Below, piece by piece: positions 26,101-35,500 of a DNA stretch of 64,000 bases; positions within the stretch are counted from its first letter, which is position 1, and each line of letters starts with the position of its first letter. The position numbers and the translations under genes are program-made. The DNA lies in the NCBI GenBank assembly GCA_030248225.1, contig JASANE010000611.1, positions 31,823-95,822 of the forward strand. The letters run 5' to 3'. The notes beneath the pieces were generated by a model. That model saw only the letters and a program-made list of their open reading frames with translations. It was not told the origin of the DNA and made no database searches. The DNA is from Trileptium ribeirensis (Eukaryota > Nematoda > Enoplea > Enoplida > Thoracostomopsidae).

Positions 26101-29100
26101 TTAGGTTTTGTTCGCTCTTTTGCAAGGCGAAAGTCAATTGTGGTGAGTAGTGTTTTTTATGTAATTGAGTATAAACTATATTCAGGCTTTGATGCAATTT
26201 TTAGCGACAAATAATGTGCAAATGGCAGCCCGAAATTTATGAAACCCATTGAGAATTCGTTACTATATTTTGATGAGTTGTGTGCCGTTTCAGGAGGGAA
26301 TTAACTCCACCCCTCGTTGTGTTATTTAGGGTCCAACAGACTTCCCTCAGACTGGACAAGATGCAACAATTATTTACAAAATTTGTAAGGATACTTTCAT
26401 ATTCTTCTGTGGACTAAGGGCGGGAGTTCCGCTAGACCTCAGCAGCAGTGCAAAGTCATACGTAATAACTATAGAATAATTATGTTAACTTTATAATTTG
26501 GTGAAACGTAATTTGGTTGCTAACGATGGCAAAAAGATATATGTTGCAGCAACTCCTTTTGACACTGGAAATGGTGTTTCTTTACGCCAACAGAAAATAT
26601 AAACAACACTCTCCGGCTAGTACACATACTCGTGTTGACAGCACTTTCTTGCGAGAGGAAATGGAAGCCTTTCTAGGTTTAATTTTTTTGCTACAAGGCG
26701 CTTTGGTTTCTTGCGCTAAGCAATCTTGCTTACAAAGTGCATTTAACAGTATTTTCATTAGTTGACCTCTGTGTAAAGTAGTCGGGCTTCAAATGCCCCG
26801 CCAGAGTCAAACGCAAAATTCATCGAACGGTCAGCCACTGTTTTCGCCATGTCTGCAGGGAACACTCCACGACGAAAGGTTGATACATGGATTGCGAGGA
26901 CGAGCAGTAATACAAATCAGCCATAATGAAAGATATTGAAATCTGTCTTAAATTTATAGCAACCTGGCGGTTGCGTATTATTTGCCACAAAGCTGTCGCG
27001 CGACGATTTTATAACTCAGATTTTAATTTAGAGATATTTGTGTTAGTCTAAAAAAATTGTTATGATCGGTGAGATCGCTCTTCAGAGCGGATTTTAGGGT
27101 AAAAATGTAAGGCCTTGAAGATTAAGCTAATTTTTGCGGTGAAAATACAGTTTTAATGGGTTGTATAACCAAGGGTTCCTTTTTCAATTCTCGCTAAAGG
27201 TATATATGTTCTTATAAGTTGAACAGTTTAATCACTCGAAATTTATAATACGATATCTTTATCGTTTAATGCAGTTTGTATCCAAAATGGAATGTGTACA
27301 TCGGCAACTATTAATTTTGTAGAAATGGTGCCGAATATTATTTTATACTGCCGAAATATAATTATTGCTTTGAGCACAAATTTCGTTCTTTGATTTCAGA
27401 AGTTCAAGCTTGTCATTTCCTGAACCGAATATTGATAGCGCGCTTGTAAACGGGTCCCGTCCATGTGGACGCTCGTGGACGTCCATGTGCAGAATCAGTC
27501 CTTCTAATGTCCTACTTTATGGCGGATTTACAACCAATTGCACACCTTTGGGTAATAAATTCAATATGGCTTGTATCATTGCTTTTTCCTGGACGTTATT
27601 ATAGTTATTTATTTTTTGCGAATATATTATCAATTGTTGAATTGTAACAGATGGGTCTTCTACAAAACATTAGTCTTTCTAAATTCATTGGCTTTATGGC
27701 CTTTAGTTTTTCCCGCCCATGAATATTAAACTGCTTGATTTGCCAGGCGTCTATACCAAATTGTCACAATATTAGCTGTGAACAGTATGTTAGTTGTATT
27801 GACATAGTCTTATGCCGCTGTGTTTAAGCTATATACTTTGTTCTTATTGAGCGGAGCGAGGCGAAGCCGAGCGAAGCGTTTTTATTTTCTGTCTGTGACC
27901 AAAAAAGTCGATGTCCGTCCGTTCGTTCGTTCGGTCCGACGGATCTCAAGAACTCCTTAACCGATTTTTAAAAAAAAACTTTTTTTTATTTGAAAGCCTA
28001 TCATGTCAGAGTGTGTACCTGATATTTGGGATTAAAAAATTTTGAGTGGTTAATTTGTAATTAGCTAATTAGTTAAGCTTATGCAGCTAAAATATAGAAT
28101 TTTGTAATGTTTGTGTTATTTATTGAAATAGAATCGTTTCGATCAAACCGTTATAGGTTGTTTGGGTCGAAGAATTCAAATATAATATTTTTACCAATGA
28201 TAAAGCACTATGCCTTATGCAATGTAGTTATTAGAAGAACATAAAAATGAGTACATTCGTAATGGCGCAGCCCAAGCTCCGCTCACAAATGTAGTTCCAC
28301 TACCGACTAATTCAACTTCCAGACCCTGTACTGATTGGTAATATTCAAGTCATTAGCCAATTCGATGTCGCACGCTCCATACAAGTTGTTAGTTAAGTTT
28401 TACATTAGGCCATTTTTGTAACCAAACGTTACATACAAATAATAACTGACCAGTATAATTCTTCGACATTAAATCAATAAAATGATTCTTTAACCAATTG
28501 TTAATAATTACAACGTTTGCACATCGAACATTGTTGTTAGCTCTAATTTCTTGAAACGAGATCAAATGAATAGTAATAATTTCTGTCCAGTACTGTTCTT
28601 GTAGCCGATTGTTGGATCTTAAACACTGAATCATGGTCGTGGATGGAATACCGCTTCAAAAGATCTCCAACTCCACGCTTATGGCACACCGTTGTATCTT
28701 CCGCAGATAATTCGGCGTACGTTTTTGGCGGCTGTGAAAATAACATATACGACGATGTCTTGCCGAAGGTAGTTATTGTACGCACACTATTGAATTTGTA
28801 CTTGGATATTTTCCTGGGGCCGCAGCATTTTTTTTTTATTTAAACTGGCCTCTCCATATGACTAAAACGTAAAATGGGGGCATTGAGCTGCGGCTCCAAG
28901 CTCCAGCCTGGGAGAACGGGAAATACGTGAGGGAATTTCCTAAAGATTGTCTGATCGAAAACCGTGCCCTGTAGGTAAACGGGGTTTTATAATAGCATTT
29001 TTCGTTTTTTAATGCGTTTACAAAATTTTTATCATTTTTGTTGCATATTTATTATTTACCTACTGAAAATGCTTATTTCTGCATGCCGCGCTTCATTTTA

Positions 29101-32100
29101 ATTTTAGGATATTGTCATGAATATAAGCGGTAGCATAGAATTTTTGTTATAAACGTATTTTGTTAAGACGTTTGTTTTTGTGTCATCTCAAATTTTGGGA
29201 GATGCCAAATTTACCTGAGGTAATTGTCGAAATCTTGGCGATCTCGAAAATTTTGGGGTTTCCTCTGTGGAGACGCCAGGTTAATATATTCACTACGGAG
29301 GCAGAACTTGTGACTATCATTTGAGAAAACATGTCTGATACAACGAGTGATTGTAATTGTGCACATCTTGGAAGTAAAATTTTGAGCAAACTTTAGCCCT
29401 ATATGGCAAATTTTTGGGCGTTTTTATGCTAAAGCAGGGAAAAATTCGTTTATTATTAGACCATCAGTGAAAATTCGCTACTTTTTTTGGCCCAGGAAAG
29501 CGCCTAGGGCATAAACTGGGGAGGCGCATATTTACCTGGAGGACATGAACTTGGGAGGGAGGCTGCGGAGGTCGATATAGCTGGTCCCTCTCCACCTCTA
29601 TTAGGAGAAGGTATATAGACAGCGTATATTTACAGAGATCAGTCTTTGTGATCACGAAATGTATTAAGTCGGGCGAAGCACGCACGGACCAACAGTAACT
29701 ACACAAGAAAAATGTTTAAACTTAACATAGTTCAGGTTTGACGCTTAGTTCATTTTGTCCTGCGCATCCTATTATATTTCGAACGTTGCATTAGATAGCG
29801 TCACGCGATCTCTGCTGTTTTGTCTCGGGAAATATTGAAGGTACGATGGTGCGACTGATTGATCTAGTTATTTTCATATATTCTCGAAAGTTTCTCACAA
29901 TATGGCGAGGTCGATTGAATTGTTCTATCACGGACCAAATTGCCTTGTTGCTCAACGGTTATGAGCGAGTAGTTGTAGGCGATAGAAAACAGCAATGTTC
30001 TAATCTGTTCCCTGATTGAGACGATGGAGTCACAAATTCGCATGGCTACTGGAATGTCATTCCAAATAAATTGGGCAAACGATTCGAAGCTGTTGACCAT
30101 TCATCTAGGAATGACGAGCTGACGTCGTTGATATAAGCGTTGACTGATGCACAGCTTGAGCTTATGAATCACGTAACTTGGCCCATTTCGTCTTAGCATT
30201 TATACACGAGACAGGCTACTTCAAAAACAATACGCTGCGGAATAGGAAGTGTAGGACTGGCGTGATGTGATTGGATCGTCGCGTGAAGCTGATGGCACGA
30301 GCTGCAGTATTCAGGGCTCTGCAGAATGATTTCAGCGTTGACGCTGGCAAACGAGAATACAAGGAATTGCAGTAGTCAATGCACGAAATGACAAATATCC
30401 CTATCATTGTTTCTGCGGTGATTTTGACTAGTCGTTTTCGATACGGCGGCTCTCTTTGAGTTGCCATATGGATGCATTGCATACGTCACGGATATGTTTC
30501 ATAGAGCTCAATCGATGCTGACAGCGAGGAATTATATCGACGTAGCAACTTTGACGGTACGTTATTCAACGATAATAGAAGCAACTATTACGTTGTGGTT
30601 ATTAGTTATCATGAACTCCGATTTACTAGCGATTTACTTCTCGGTTAGCGTTCAACATGTTGCAACGATATACTATGTAGTGATTAACGACATAATCTCT
30701 TCGAGCTTTAGAAGTTGAACTTCAGTAAACGATCAAGATCGATGTAAACTAGAACGTCGTATGTGTAAATAACACAAAATATACAAAATTAATTAATTTT
30801 AGTTTTATCATGCGCAATAATTAATGATTTTAATAATAATTGAGATGTTATGCTACGTTTGCATCAATTTAAATATTTTTCGGAATGGGTTAGTGAAATG
30901 GCCATGTTTTGTTGTGTACGCAACGTAGTTTTTGACAATAAAACATGTTACACCGTTGGCTGTTCTGCTCTGTAAATAATAAATTTTGTAAAACAGCTGA
31001 GTGAAGCTAATCGCATTGCATCTGATTGGACTAAAAGCTGCTGTAAATATTTTCAGAAATTTTCCAGAGAATTAATGTGCATTCGAACAGCTCCGCCGTC
31101 GCTGCTTAGGCAAGTTATATACATTTTCATGTCTACTGTCACCTTTAGCTTGTGTCAATTTTCATGTTTCTGAAACCAAACCAGCGGAGTTTCCACTGAG
31201 GGCTCTCGTAGCGAAACTCGTAAATTTTTTGGCTGTTGCCGTGTCGCAAAAGTGATGAGTGTGTGACATTTAGTTGAACGCTAACGAGCTCCAACCTCAC
31301 CTTCCGGGTCGAAATGGCGAAAAATTATATTTTCAGAGTTCTTTGCCAATTGTGTCCCCATGCGGGTACCTGTGTTCAACAGCCTATGCCATAGGAAAAC
31401 GGATCAGGGCCTACAACTTTACTGAACACCGCTTATTAATGGACAATACCTCAGCCTCCGCGGGCACAAGTATGGTTCTTCGATCATATGCAAAAAATAT
31501 AGATTTTTTCAAATTTCGACATGTTATTGCGTGTTTTTGCCTTAGAACGGGCGTCTAATAGCTCATCAAACAATGCGAAAACGATGGTTTGTTATCTAGA
31601 ATCCAACTTGACTATATTACAGCGTTTTAGAATCTTTGTGCTCATATGTTTAGGGTATATTTATCCGTAAATGTTTTAGAGTCCACACCGTTTTATATGG
31701 TTTATATGTATACCTAGTTTGTCGACGGCCTTCGGGAAAAGTGGGGGGCATGATTATCGTGAAATTTCAAATAGGGGAGGATAAATTTTACTTAAAAATG
31801 CTAAACATTTCCAAAGTTTCATATACAGGCCTATAAAATTTTCAGGCTATAAAACAAATAATTAATAATAAATATAAATAATAAGTAAGAATAATTAATG
31901 TTTTAAACAGAAAACATAAGTAGAGTCATCAAATTTTATTGGGTTTAGTTGAACATGGGGAGAGCTGCGGCCGAGTGGGGTGGACGAACATAGGGGATTT
32001 GGAAAGTGTGGATACCTCCGGTGTGGACAGGTCAGTATATACATATCGGGTTTTCGGTACTCTGAATACGATAGTTTGGACACCTAGAGTCCAGCATGAA

Positions 32101-34944
32101 TATTTCATTCCTTTTCTGTGGTTTTCTAAGGGCCGAAAGCATTTCATTTTTTGTCGTTTCTTTGGTTATTCAGATTCGGATGGTTATTATAGGTTTTGCG
32201 ACACAAAACGTTTGGGCGTCCTTAGCTTCTATTAGCGTTGTAACGGTTACGTACCAAACGCAAAGCCTGCTACAGATATTTACACACAATAGTAATCATA
32301 GTTTATTAAGGTTGCTCTGTTCCAGCACTGCTTGTGAGATACTGGTAAAATATGTATTGTGATTATATTCAATAGAAATGTCCGAATGCTATATTGGGGT
32401 GAGCGTGCTGATCTCCGTCTCGGGGCATTTGCAGCCAGAGCCGCCGATTCAAATACAGTAAAGAGATAACATTTTCAACACTGAGACATATCTTGCCTTA
32501 ACTGTTTACAAGTGGATAACCTTGAGCAACGTAGCTTTAGTCTCTGGTCCAAGAAAATGTTGAATAACGCTTCGAGCAGAATTGACCGTAGGGTCACATC
32601 CGGCTGGGTATGATGCCAGCGCGCAAATGAACTTATATATACTTTATGGTTGTGTGAAGAGGTTAGCTTCCGTTGTTCTGCTGTTAGCTTGGGGTACTTA
32701 TTTAACTGGTGGTCGACGGTTCCCCATGCAGCTTTACTGCATGTATGTGACTAGGATAGCGGGTCGCGGTGTCAGTAAGTACCGGTAGGAATCTAAAAGG
32801 AGTGTCTCCGCCGGCCGAACCCGGGACATATACGCTGCTCTTCATGTGGTAAATCGGAGATGTTTTCGTGTGGTCGCCATCTTCAGTGTTTCGCTTTGAG
32901 TTTTCAGTTCTGCCTTGCTATTGATGGTAACTATTCCGGCCGGAACTGATGTTTCCGTTATATTACCGTGCTTATCGATCTGCAGTCTTTCGCTTCCACC
33001 GTTTTTCGTGCCGTCTTCAGCCGAGCTGTCAGTCCATTACTATACGTCGGCGGGCTGCAGGCGTGCTACGGTTTTCTGGAAGACCTCAAGGTTTCCGATG
33101 ACATATCTTTGTTAATATTCTATAAGTAGTTGATCATTGAAGGCAACGTCGTAGTCACAGGTTCATGGTGCAGTAGGGAATGGTTTGAAAATTTCTCGAC
33201 CATACTCATGTAACCCGCACTTGTGTGCTGACTGTTTTGCTGCGTCTCGCCATTGGGTCCTGGTTGTACTTCAGTGCTATCTTCTTGGATGACGAGTTTA
33301 TGTTCAATAAAGAAAGATCATGATATATAACTGAAGTTGCTGCGGACACAACTTCCGGAAATCGAATATATAGCCGTCCTTCAAATAGGGAGCGGTTTTT
33401 GCAGGTTTACGCCATAGGCAGGTTATCTAAGGACATTAGGGCATGTGTTGAAGTGAACGCTATGTAAACTTGATCAACAGAAATTCGCTCGCAGTGAATA
33501 TGTTACAATTTCTGTCGTATATAACTAGTATCCTGCAAGGTAGTGGAAACGGAGCGGATATGATCGCTAGGAAATATTCCAAACTTTGAAATATTAGCTT
33601 TACTGAAGTTTGGATGCTATTTTAATTGTGTTGTGTGAAACTGACCCTAAAAACCACCCACACGCCTGTAATGATATAATACAGCAACAGTAGGTTTCCG
33701 GCTATAATACCATCGCATTCAGCGTGCCTGAAAACCTATCTACGAATGTTTTCATGCTTCCGCCCGGCACTAACATGTCACAAAAGCTAAAACGATCATT
33801 ATAGTGAGAATAGTTCGGCAGACCATAAAACACCCCATATCCCCTTGAACCACATCCAGGCGTCTGCGATGGCAATACAGTTGTATTTAGCTTGCTCGAA
33901 AGCTATATAAGATTGAAGTGACATTCCTGCCCCGCAGTAACATGTCACAAAACAAATACTGTATGAAAATGGACTGACACACACTACTTGGGCCCTTAGC
34001 GGTCCAGGGAGTCGCCTGACAAAAAAGTTGTGCGACCCTTGACCCTTTTGGGGCGCATTTTGCTCTGTAAGACGTGGCCGGTGGGTTTAGTGTCAAATGA
34101 AAAGGCGCAAGTAGTCTAGATTTGTGATCAAATAAAAAATTTTTGTGAAGATTCATTCATTTGTTGATGAGTCATGATCTTCACTGGCGGACAAAAAAGA
34201 GTGTTATGCAATTTTTGACCTTAGCAAGGCTATAGAAGGAGGAAAATTTACTCGCTCTCTTTTAAATATTCCCATTAACAAGAGTATTTGTACGAGTCAT
34301 ATTTGACTAAATTTTTTTTGGTCATGATTTACAATTTTAATTCTTTCTTACGGGACAATGTATTAAAGCGAGTGGATAATAATTGCTATTGAAATTTTAA
34401 AAATTGAAATTGAATTTCGTAAAGTGGTTTGTACTTTTAATACTATATTGGGAGTTTTCTTAACTTTCAAATACTTCTGCACCGGATCATGCCATCTTAC
34501 CCCTGTAACAGTAGCGGGTAACTTATACATGAGCTGCGTAGTGCAAAAATTTGATGTTCAATTGAGAGCCATGTTCATGCTTGGACGGATAAAAATTTAT
34601 ACGATCACAATAGTGGTGAGAAAAAAACTTAACGTGATACGCTAGTTTTGAAACGACGTGATCCCGCGCACCGAATGTTTTCCTTTGGGTTCATCGAAGA
34701 AGCATAGTTCGAAAATTTAAGCAATATACATTTGTACCAACTATTTTCTGTAAATTATGTTATAATTTTCAGCATATGCCTTCGCCACGTCTACGCTCGC
34801 AGTGATCTTAATATGGACTATTTGAAATCTGTCTTGCCACGAACAATATATAGCCGAATACTAATCGCCCGGCTGCCGTTGAAAGCCATTTCAGAATTTT
34901 CCATTTATACTGTTATGAACTTACATAAGTTTGGATTCAGATAG
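6911..34944 (+). CDS. KLHDC2: KLHDC2-like six-kelch-repeat protein, ten exons, 552 residues
   Basis: KLHDC2 is the substrate receptor of a CUL2-Elongin B/C ubiquitin ligase that recognises C-terminal glycine degrons. Ten exons joined at GT-AG sites keep one frame: 6911-7045, 12642-12730, 14553-15122, 21289-21406, 23473-23550, 25535-25677, 27400-27551, 28605-28768, 29108-29145 and 34773-34944. They encode six kelch blades, each with a GG turn and an aromatic closing strand (WGGYQ, FGGFYG, FGGFGN, FGGRHK, YGGFTT, FGGCEN). Family landmarks are PRAAHA, GRSWTS, FGGCENN and PRLWHT. R356 and R361, and S403 in GRSW, match the human degron-binding R236, R241 and S269. The tail (residues 484-530) fits a BC-box and Cul2-box region. 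An Asp/Asn-rich insert of about 110 residues makes it longer than the roughly 406-residue human protein. The start ATG is the least certain part, because an extra upstream exon is possible. Confidence 0.93.
8126..8163. repeat. (CA)n/(TA)n microsatellite in KLHDC2 intron 1
   Basis: A run of 'acacacac' followed by about 26 bp of pure TA. Intron 1 before it (7046-8125) contains a dispersed repeat near 7676-7800 that recurs inverted at 42690-42870. No gene. Confidence 0.9.
9052..10330 (-). pseudogene. RTE-like LINE reverse transcriptase remnant, 3' half
   Basis: On the minus strand, several frames broken by shifts carry reverse-transcriptase motifs in the right order: HQSGFVKNCDTLEAIHA, AFLDLEKVFDRVPYEIIW, then VQEGSELSP and the catalytic YADD-type box as LYSDDV. 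These are followed by ELQRQVQTWHDRVVQFGLSL and the C-terminal RLAAMDTKMLRR. The 3' end (near 9052-9095) has an inverted 'gtcccgct..agcggggac' hairpin and a degenerate GAA-rich tail, usual for this LINE type. The endonuclease and 5' half are missing. It lies antisense in KLHDC2 intron 1. Rank among RTE-related clades is inferred from motif wording only. Confidence 0.85.
10335..11901. mobile_element. 1.57 kb non-coding DNA transposon with ~28 bp TIRs and 4 bp target duplication
   Basis: The left end 'gggtcatttcacgctacgat' is repeated inverted at the right end, with one mismatch over about 28 bp. Both sides are flanked by 'cgta' (10331-10334 and 11902-11905). The interior has no long reading frame. 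It has recurrent G-runs in a shared setting, 'ggtcggggg..gtaaa', near 10850, 11023, 11168 and 11317, with the inverse next to the right end. Superfamily is not assignable from the ends alone. It sits directly upstream of the RTE-like LINE remnant. Confidence 0.85.
11919..12229 (+). mobile_element. MITE family A, copy 2
   Basis: Ends are 'ctggcctgtccacag' and 'ccctggacaagccag'. The interior matches copy 1 along its length ('ccatgttcaacta', 'gaccactattta', 'tatggaaatattta', 'aagcaaaatttattcccc'). No clear target-site duplication. It begins only 14 bp after the target duplication of the neighbouring 1.57 kb element. Confidence 0.8.
12642..12730 (+). CDS. KLHDC2: KLHDC2 exon 2: closing strands of blade 1
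   Basis: Acceptor 'tattttag', donor gttagt, 89 bp, phase 0 in and phase 2 out. It encodes residues 46-74, including 'AAEVYVYHTDSEK', the closing strand of blade 1. The split codon TG|G joins to exon 3 and restores the kelch Trp (W75). That exact junction is strong support for the model. Confidence 0.93.
13500..13790 (+). mobile_element. MITE family A, degenerate copy
   Basis: The core motifs are recognisable in order: 'cccatgttcgtg', 'tactatttctaatgctaaat', 'catgtggaaatgtag' and 'aacaaaattttgtttccc'. Homology to copies 1 and 2 is clear, but the terminal inverted repeats are not. The rest of intron 2 shows nothing else of note. Confidence 0.6.
14553..15122 (+). CDS. KLHDC2: KLHDC2 exon 3: blade 2, acidic insert, start of blade 3
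   Basis: Acceptor 'tgtttcag', donor gtgggt, phase 2 in and phase 2 out, 570 bp. Residues 76-134 make blade 2 (GAHIYIFGGFYGG, then VHILNLETMSW). Residues ~138-222 are rich in Asp, Asn, Glu and His, including a run of five Asn. A basic stretch follows (REARRLRRERFRNWYK). From residue 249 the kelch fold resumes with PTPRHKFVGWEFDGK. The frame would also run on to a TAA at 15142-15144 without splicing. Splicing at 15123 is preferred because exon 4 then continues exactly as LIYFGGFGN. Confidence 0.92.
15123..20336. other. Most of KLHDC2 intron 3; no gene seen
   Basis: AT-rich intron sequence. Around 15460-15560 and 16450-16560 there are patches of a 'ccgggtactg' / 'ttccgggt' repeat. A GC-rich hairpin lies at 18146-18218. 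Between 18730 and 18930 the palindrome 'gttcgcgaac' and near matches recur. Open frames here have no recognisable protein and no splice-consistent link to the flanking exons. Confidence 0.7.
18146..18218. repeat. GC-rich hairpin with long C and G tracts
   Basis: A near-perfect inverted repeat is centred on 'gcagctgc'. The inner arms are 'ggttggtttata' and 'tataaaccgacc'; the outer arms are 'cccccaatttctgg' against 'ccggaaattggggg'. Just upstream (18098-18131) is another C-run then G-run pair. It may be a small inverted-repeat element. G/C homopolymer runs are also typical of this genome's MITEs. Confidence 0.7.
20337..20805 (+). mobile_element. Interspersed element family B, copy 1 (about 468 bp)
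   Basis: Direct repeat of 27842-28309, well conserved along the whole length. It starts 'cttattgagcggagcgaagc', has a 'cgttcgttcgttcgttcggt' tract, 'acggatctcaagaac' and a core with 'aattagctaattagttaagc'. It ends 'aagctccgctcacaaatgta'. The 'gagcggagc' near one end and 'gctccgctc' near the other are inverted, which suggests a MITE. No coding capacity is recognised. Confidence 0.8.
21289..21406 (+). CDS. KLHDC2: KLHDC2 exon 4: blade 3
   Basis: Acceptor 'taatttag', donor gtaagt, phase 2 in and phase 0 out. The split Lys codon AA|G gives GWEFDGK then LIYFGGFGNPPNSMEDS, continuing the blade begun at the end of exon 3. It corresponds to the vertebrate segment around 'FFGGYGYLP'. Residues 266-304. 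Confidence 0.93.
21407..23472. other. KLHDC2 intron 4; no gene seen
   Basis: Contains a dispersed repeat segment near 22230-22280 ('ggaaatcgggttcttt'), also found near 42600. It has a short local duplication 'aagtcgaaacttgaagta' at 22375-22430. A 168-residue open stretch at 22545-23051 is strongly hydrophobic, as expected of T-rich DNA, and was not accepted as a gene. Confidence 0.6.
23473..23550 (+). CDS. KLHDC2: KLHDC2 exon 5: closing strand of blade 3
   Basis: Acceptor 'gtttcag', donor gttagg, 78 bp, phase 0 on both sides. It encodes residues 305-330, PYPSAWNNQLVVYDLASKLW and six further residues. The segment matches vertebrate 'GWNDHVHILDTETFTW' in position, and supplies the Trp that closes the blade. 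Confidence 0.92.
23551..25534. other. KLHDC2 intron 5; no gene seen
   Basis: AT-rich intron with no recognised gene, RNA or element. Some open frames occur, but none has splice or homology support. Confidence 0.5.
25535..25677 (+). CDS. KLHDC2: KLHDC2 exon 6: blade 4 with the two degron-binding arginines
   Basis: Acceptor 'ttttcag', donor gtaagt, phase 0 in and phase 2 out. Residues 331-377 contain PCPRAAHAACKI, VVLFGGRHKEHRLSDLYIF and the closing FVW. R356 and R361 occupy the positions of human R236 and R241, which contact the carboxylate of the diglycine degron. This exon is the best single identifier of the family. Confidence 0.95.
25678..27399. other. KLHDC2 intron 6; no gene seen
   Basis: Intron sequence without recognised repeats or genes. 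I found no structured RNA. Confidence 0.5.
27400..27551 (+). CDS. KLHDC2: KLHDC2 exon 7: blade 5
   Basis: Acceptor 'gatttcag', donor gtaata, phase 2 in and phase 1 out. Residues 379-428 hold GRSWTSMCRISPSNVLLYGG followed by FTTNCTPL. The GRSW serine (S403) matches human S269 of the degron pocket. A Ser/Pro-rich segment of about 20 residues precedes it, which is longer than the human loop. Confidence 0.94.
27842..28309 (+). mobile_element. Interspersed element family B, copy 2 (about 468 bp)
   Basis: Direct repeat of 20337-20805 in the same orientation, lying in KLHDC2 intron 7. Start 'cttattgagcggagcgaggc' and end 'gctccgctcacaaatgta' are shared. The differences are scattered, as for two independent insertions of one family. 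Confidence 0.8.
28605..28768 (+). CDS. KLHDC2: KLHDC2 exon 8: end of blade 5 and blade 6
   Basis: Acceptor 'cttgtag', donor gtagtt, phase 1 in and phase 0 out. Residues 430-483 include DCWILNTESWSWMEY, PTPRLWHTVVSS and AYVFGGCENNIYDDVLPK. These parallel vertebrate 'SDAWTYCISKNEW', 'PRLWHT' and 'VFGGCANNL'. The sixth blade completes the propeller. Confidence 0.94.
29108..29145 (+). CDS. KLHDC2: KLHDC2 exon 9: 38 bp micro-exon bridging to the BC-box
   Basis: Acceptor 'attttag', donor gttata, phase 0 in and phase 2 out. It encodes DIVMNISGSIEF plus part of a Phe codon. This fills exactly the gap between blade 6 and the C-terminal exon, and aligns with human 'EILIFSVQPKSL'. It is very short, so it depends on phase and alignment; the donor is not strong. 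Confidence 0.75.
29860..30490 (-). pseudogene. CR1/Jockey-like LINE reverse transcriptase, C-terminal remnant
   Basis: Minus-strand frames in KLHDC2 intron 9 carry the hallmark C-terminal segment of CR1/Jockey-group LINEs: SCIDYCNSLYSRLPASTLKS, then LNTAARAISF and HITPVLHFL. After a frameshift come QRIVFEVACLVYKC and, at 29864-30100, IWNDIPVAMRICDSI and 'REQIRTLLFSIAYN'. Catalytic RT boxes are not visible, so this is a 5'-truncated dead copy. Degenerate sequence on to about 30700 may belong to it. Confidence 0.8.
31714..32035 (-). mobile_element. MITE family A, copy 4, inverted orientation
   Basis: Reverse-oriented relative to copies 1 and 2. It begins 'ctagtttgtcgacgg', passes 'cgggaaaagtgggggg', 'ataaattttacttaaaaatg' and 'gttgaacatgggg', and ends 'ggtgtggacaggtcag'. 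The flanks 'tatac' and 'tatat' are a possible 5 bp duplication with one change. Confidence 0.75.
32036..34772. other. Distal part of KLHDC2 intron 9; no gene seen
   Basis: There is a dispersed repeat near 32255-32300 ('caaacgcaaagcctg', also at 7938). 'aacatgtcacaaaa' recurs at about 33774 and 33941 in similar surroundings. I recognise no gene, RNA or complete element. Confidence 0.5.
34773..34944 (+). CDS. KLHDC2: KLHDC2 exon 10: BC-box / Cul2-box tail and stop
   Basis: Acceptor 'aattttcag', phase 2 in, ending at TAG 34942-34944. It encodes residues 497-552. With exon 9 it reads SIEFFICLRHVYARSD, which is laid out like the Elongin-binding BC-box of human KLHDC2 (SLVRLSLEAV). LKSVLPRTIYSRIL matches the human LPKHLLHSV segment, the likely CUL2 contact. 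About 25 extra residues follow. A possible poly(A) signal AATAAA is at 35827, rather distant. Confidence 0.85.
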
Positions 34945-35408
34945 AGATCAAATGCCGCACTTGAAATTCAATACTGCGCCATAACTACAGTGACGGACAG
35001 AATAATTCACAACGCGAAAAACGCACGCGCCGCACTTAAATGCGTTGAAATTCATTTACGAACATGTGCGTTTAGACGCGTTTGCGTACAAGTGCTTTTG
35101 AATGCGTTTGCTTTAGTGTTGGCTTTAAGCATTTGTTTTCGTTATGTGTTATATATTATATGTAGTCCTGGCTGGAAAAGCTTTAACAAACCGCCATTGA
35201 ACAAATTACACCAAAATTTGCTACAGAAGTCGCGTATACGTACATGCAGTGTTAAAACGAAGAGATTCTTGCATAGCTTCGAAACAAATCTGTTTGTCGC
35301 AGCCGTCAATTAAATTTCGAATTGGCTGAAAAAAATTTATGAAAACATGTAATAACATATAAAGATTTTCCTTATATAACAACAGAAGTGGATAGTTTTT
35401 TGTGTTAG

Positions 35409-35500
35409 GATGCAGAACGATTTGTATGCATGTTTTATCGTTTATGTGCGGCTTGGAGACTGCTGAAAATGACGGATGCATCAGCCCTTTGCAGCTTGCA
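35409..35500 (+). CDS. Candidate exon of an unidentified gene
   Basis: An open stretch after 'gtgttag' reads DAERFVCMFYRLCAAWRLLK and on to SALCSLQ, before a possible gtgata donor. The composition looks protein-like, but I cannot match it to a family or join it to a neighbour by phase. Other explanations are chance or an undetected repeat. The flanking DNA from 34945 to 38960 shows no other recognisable gene. Confidence 0.2.
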
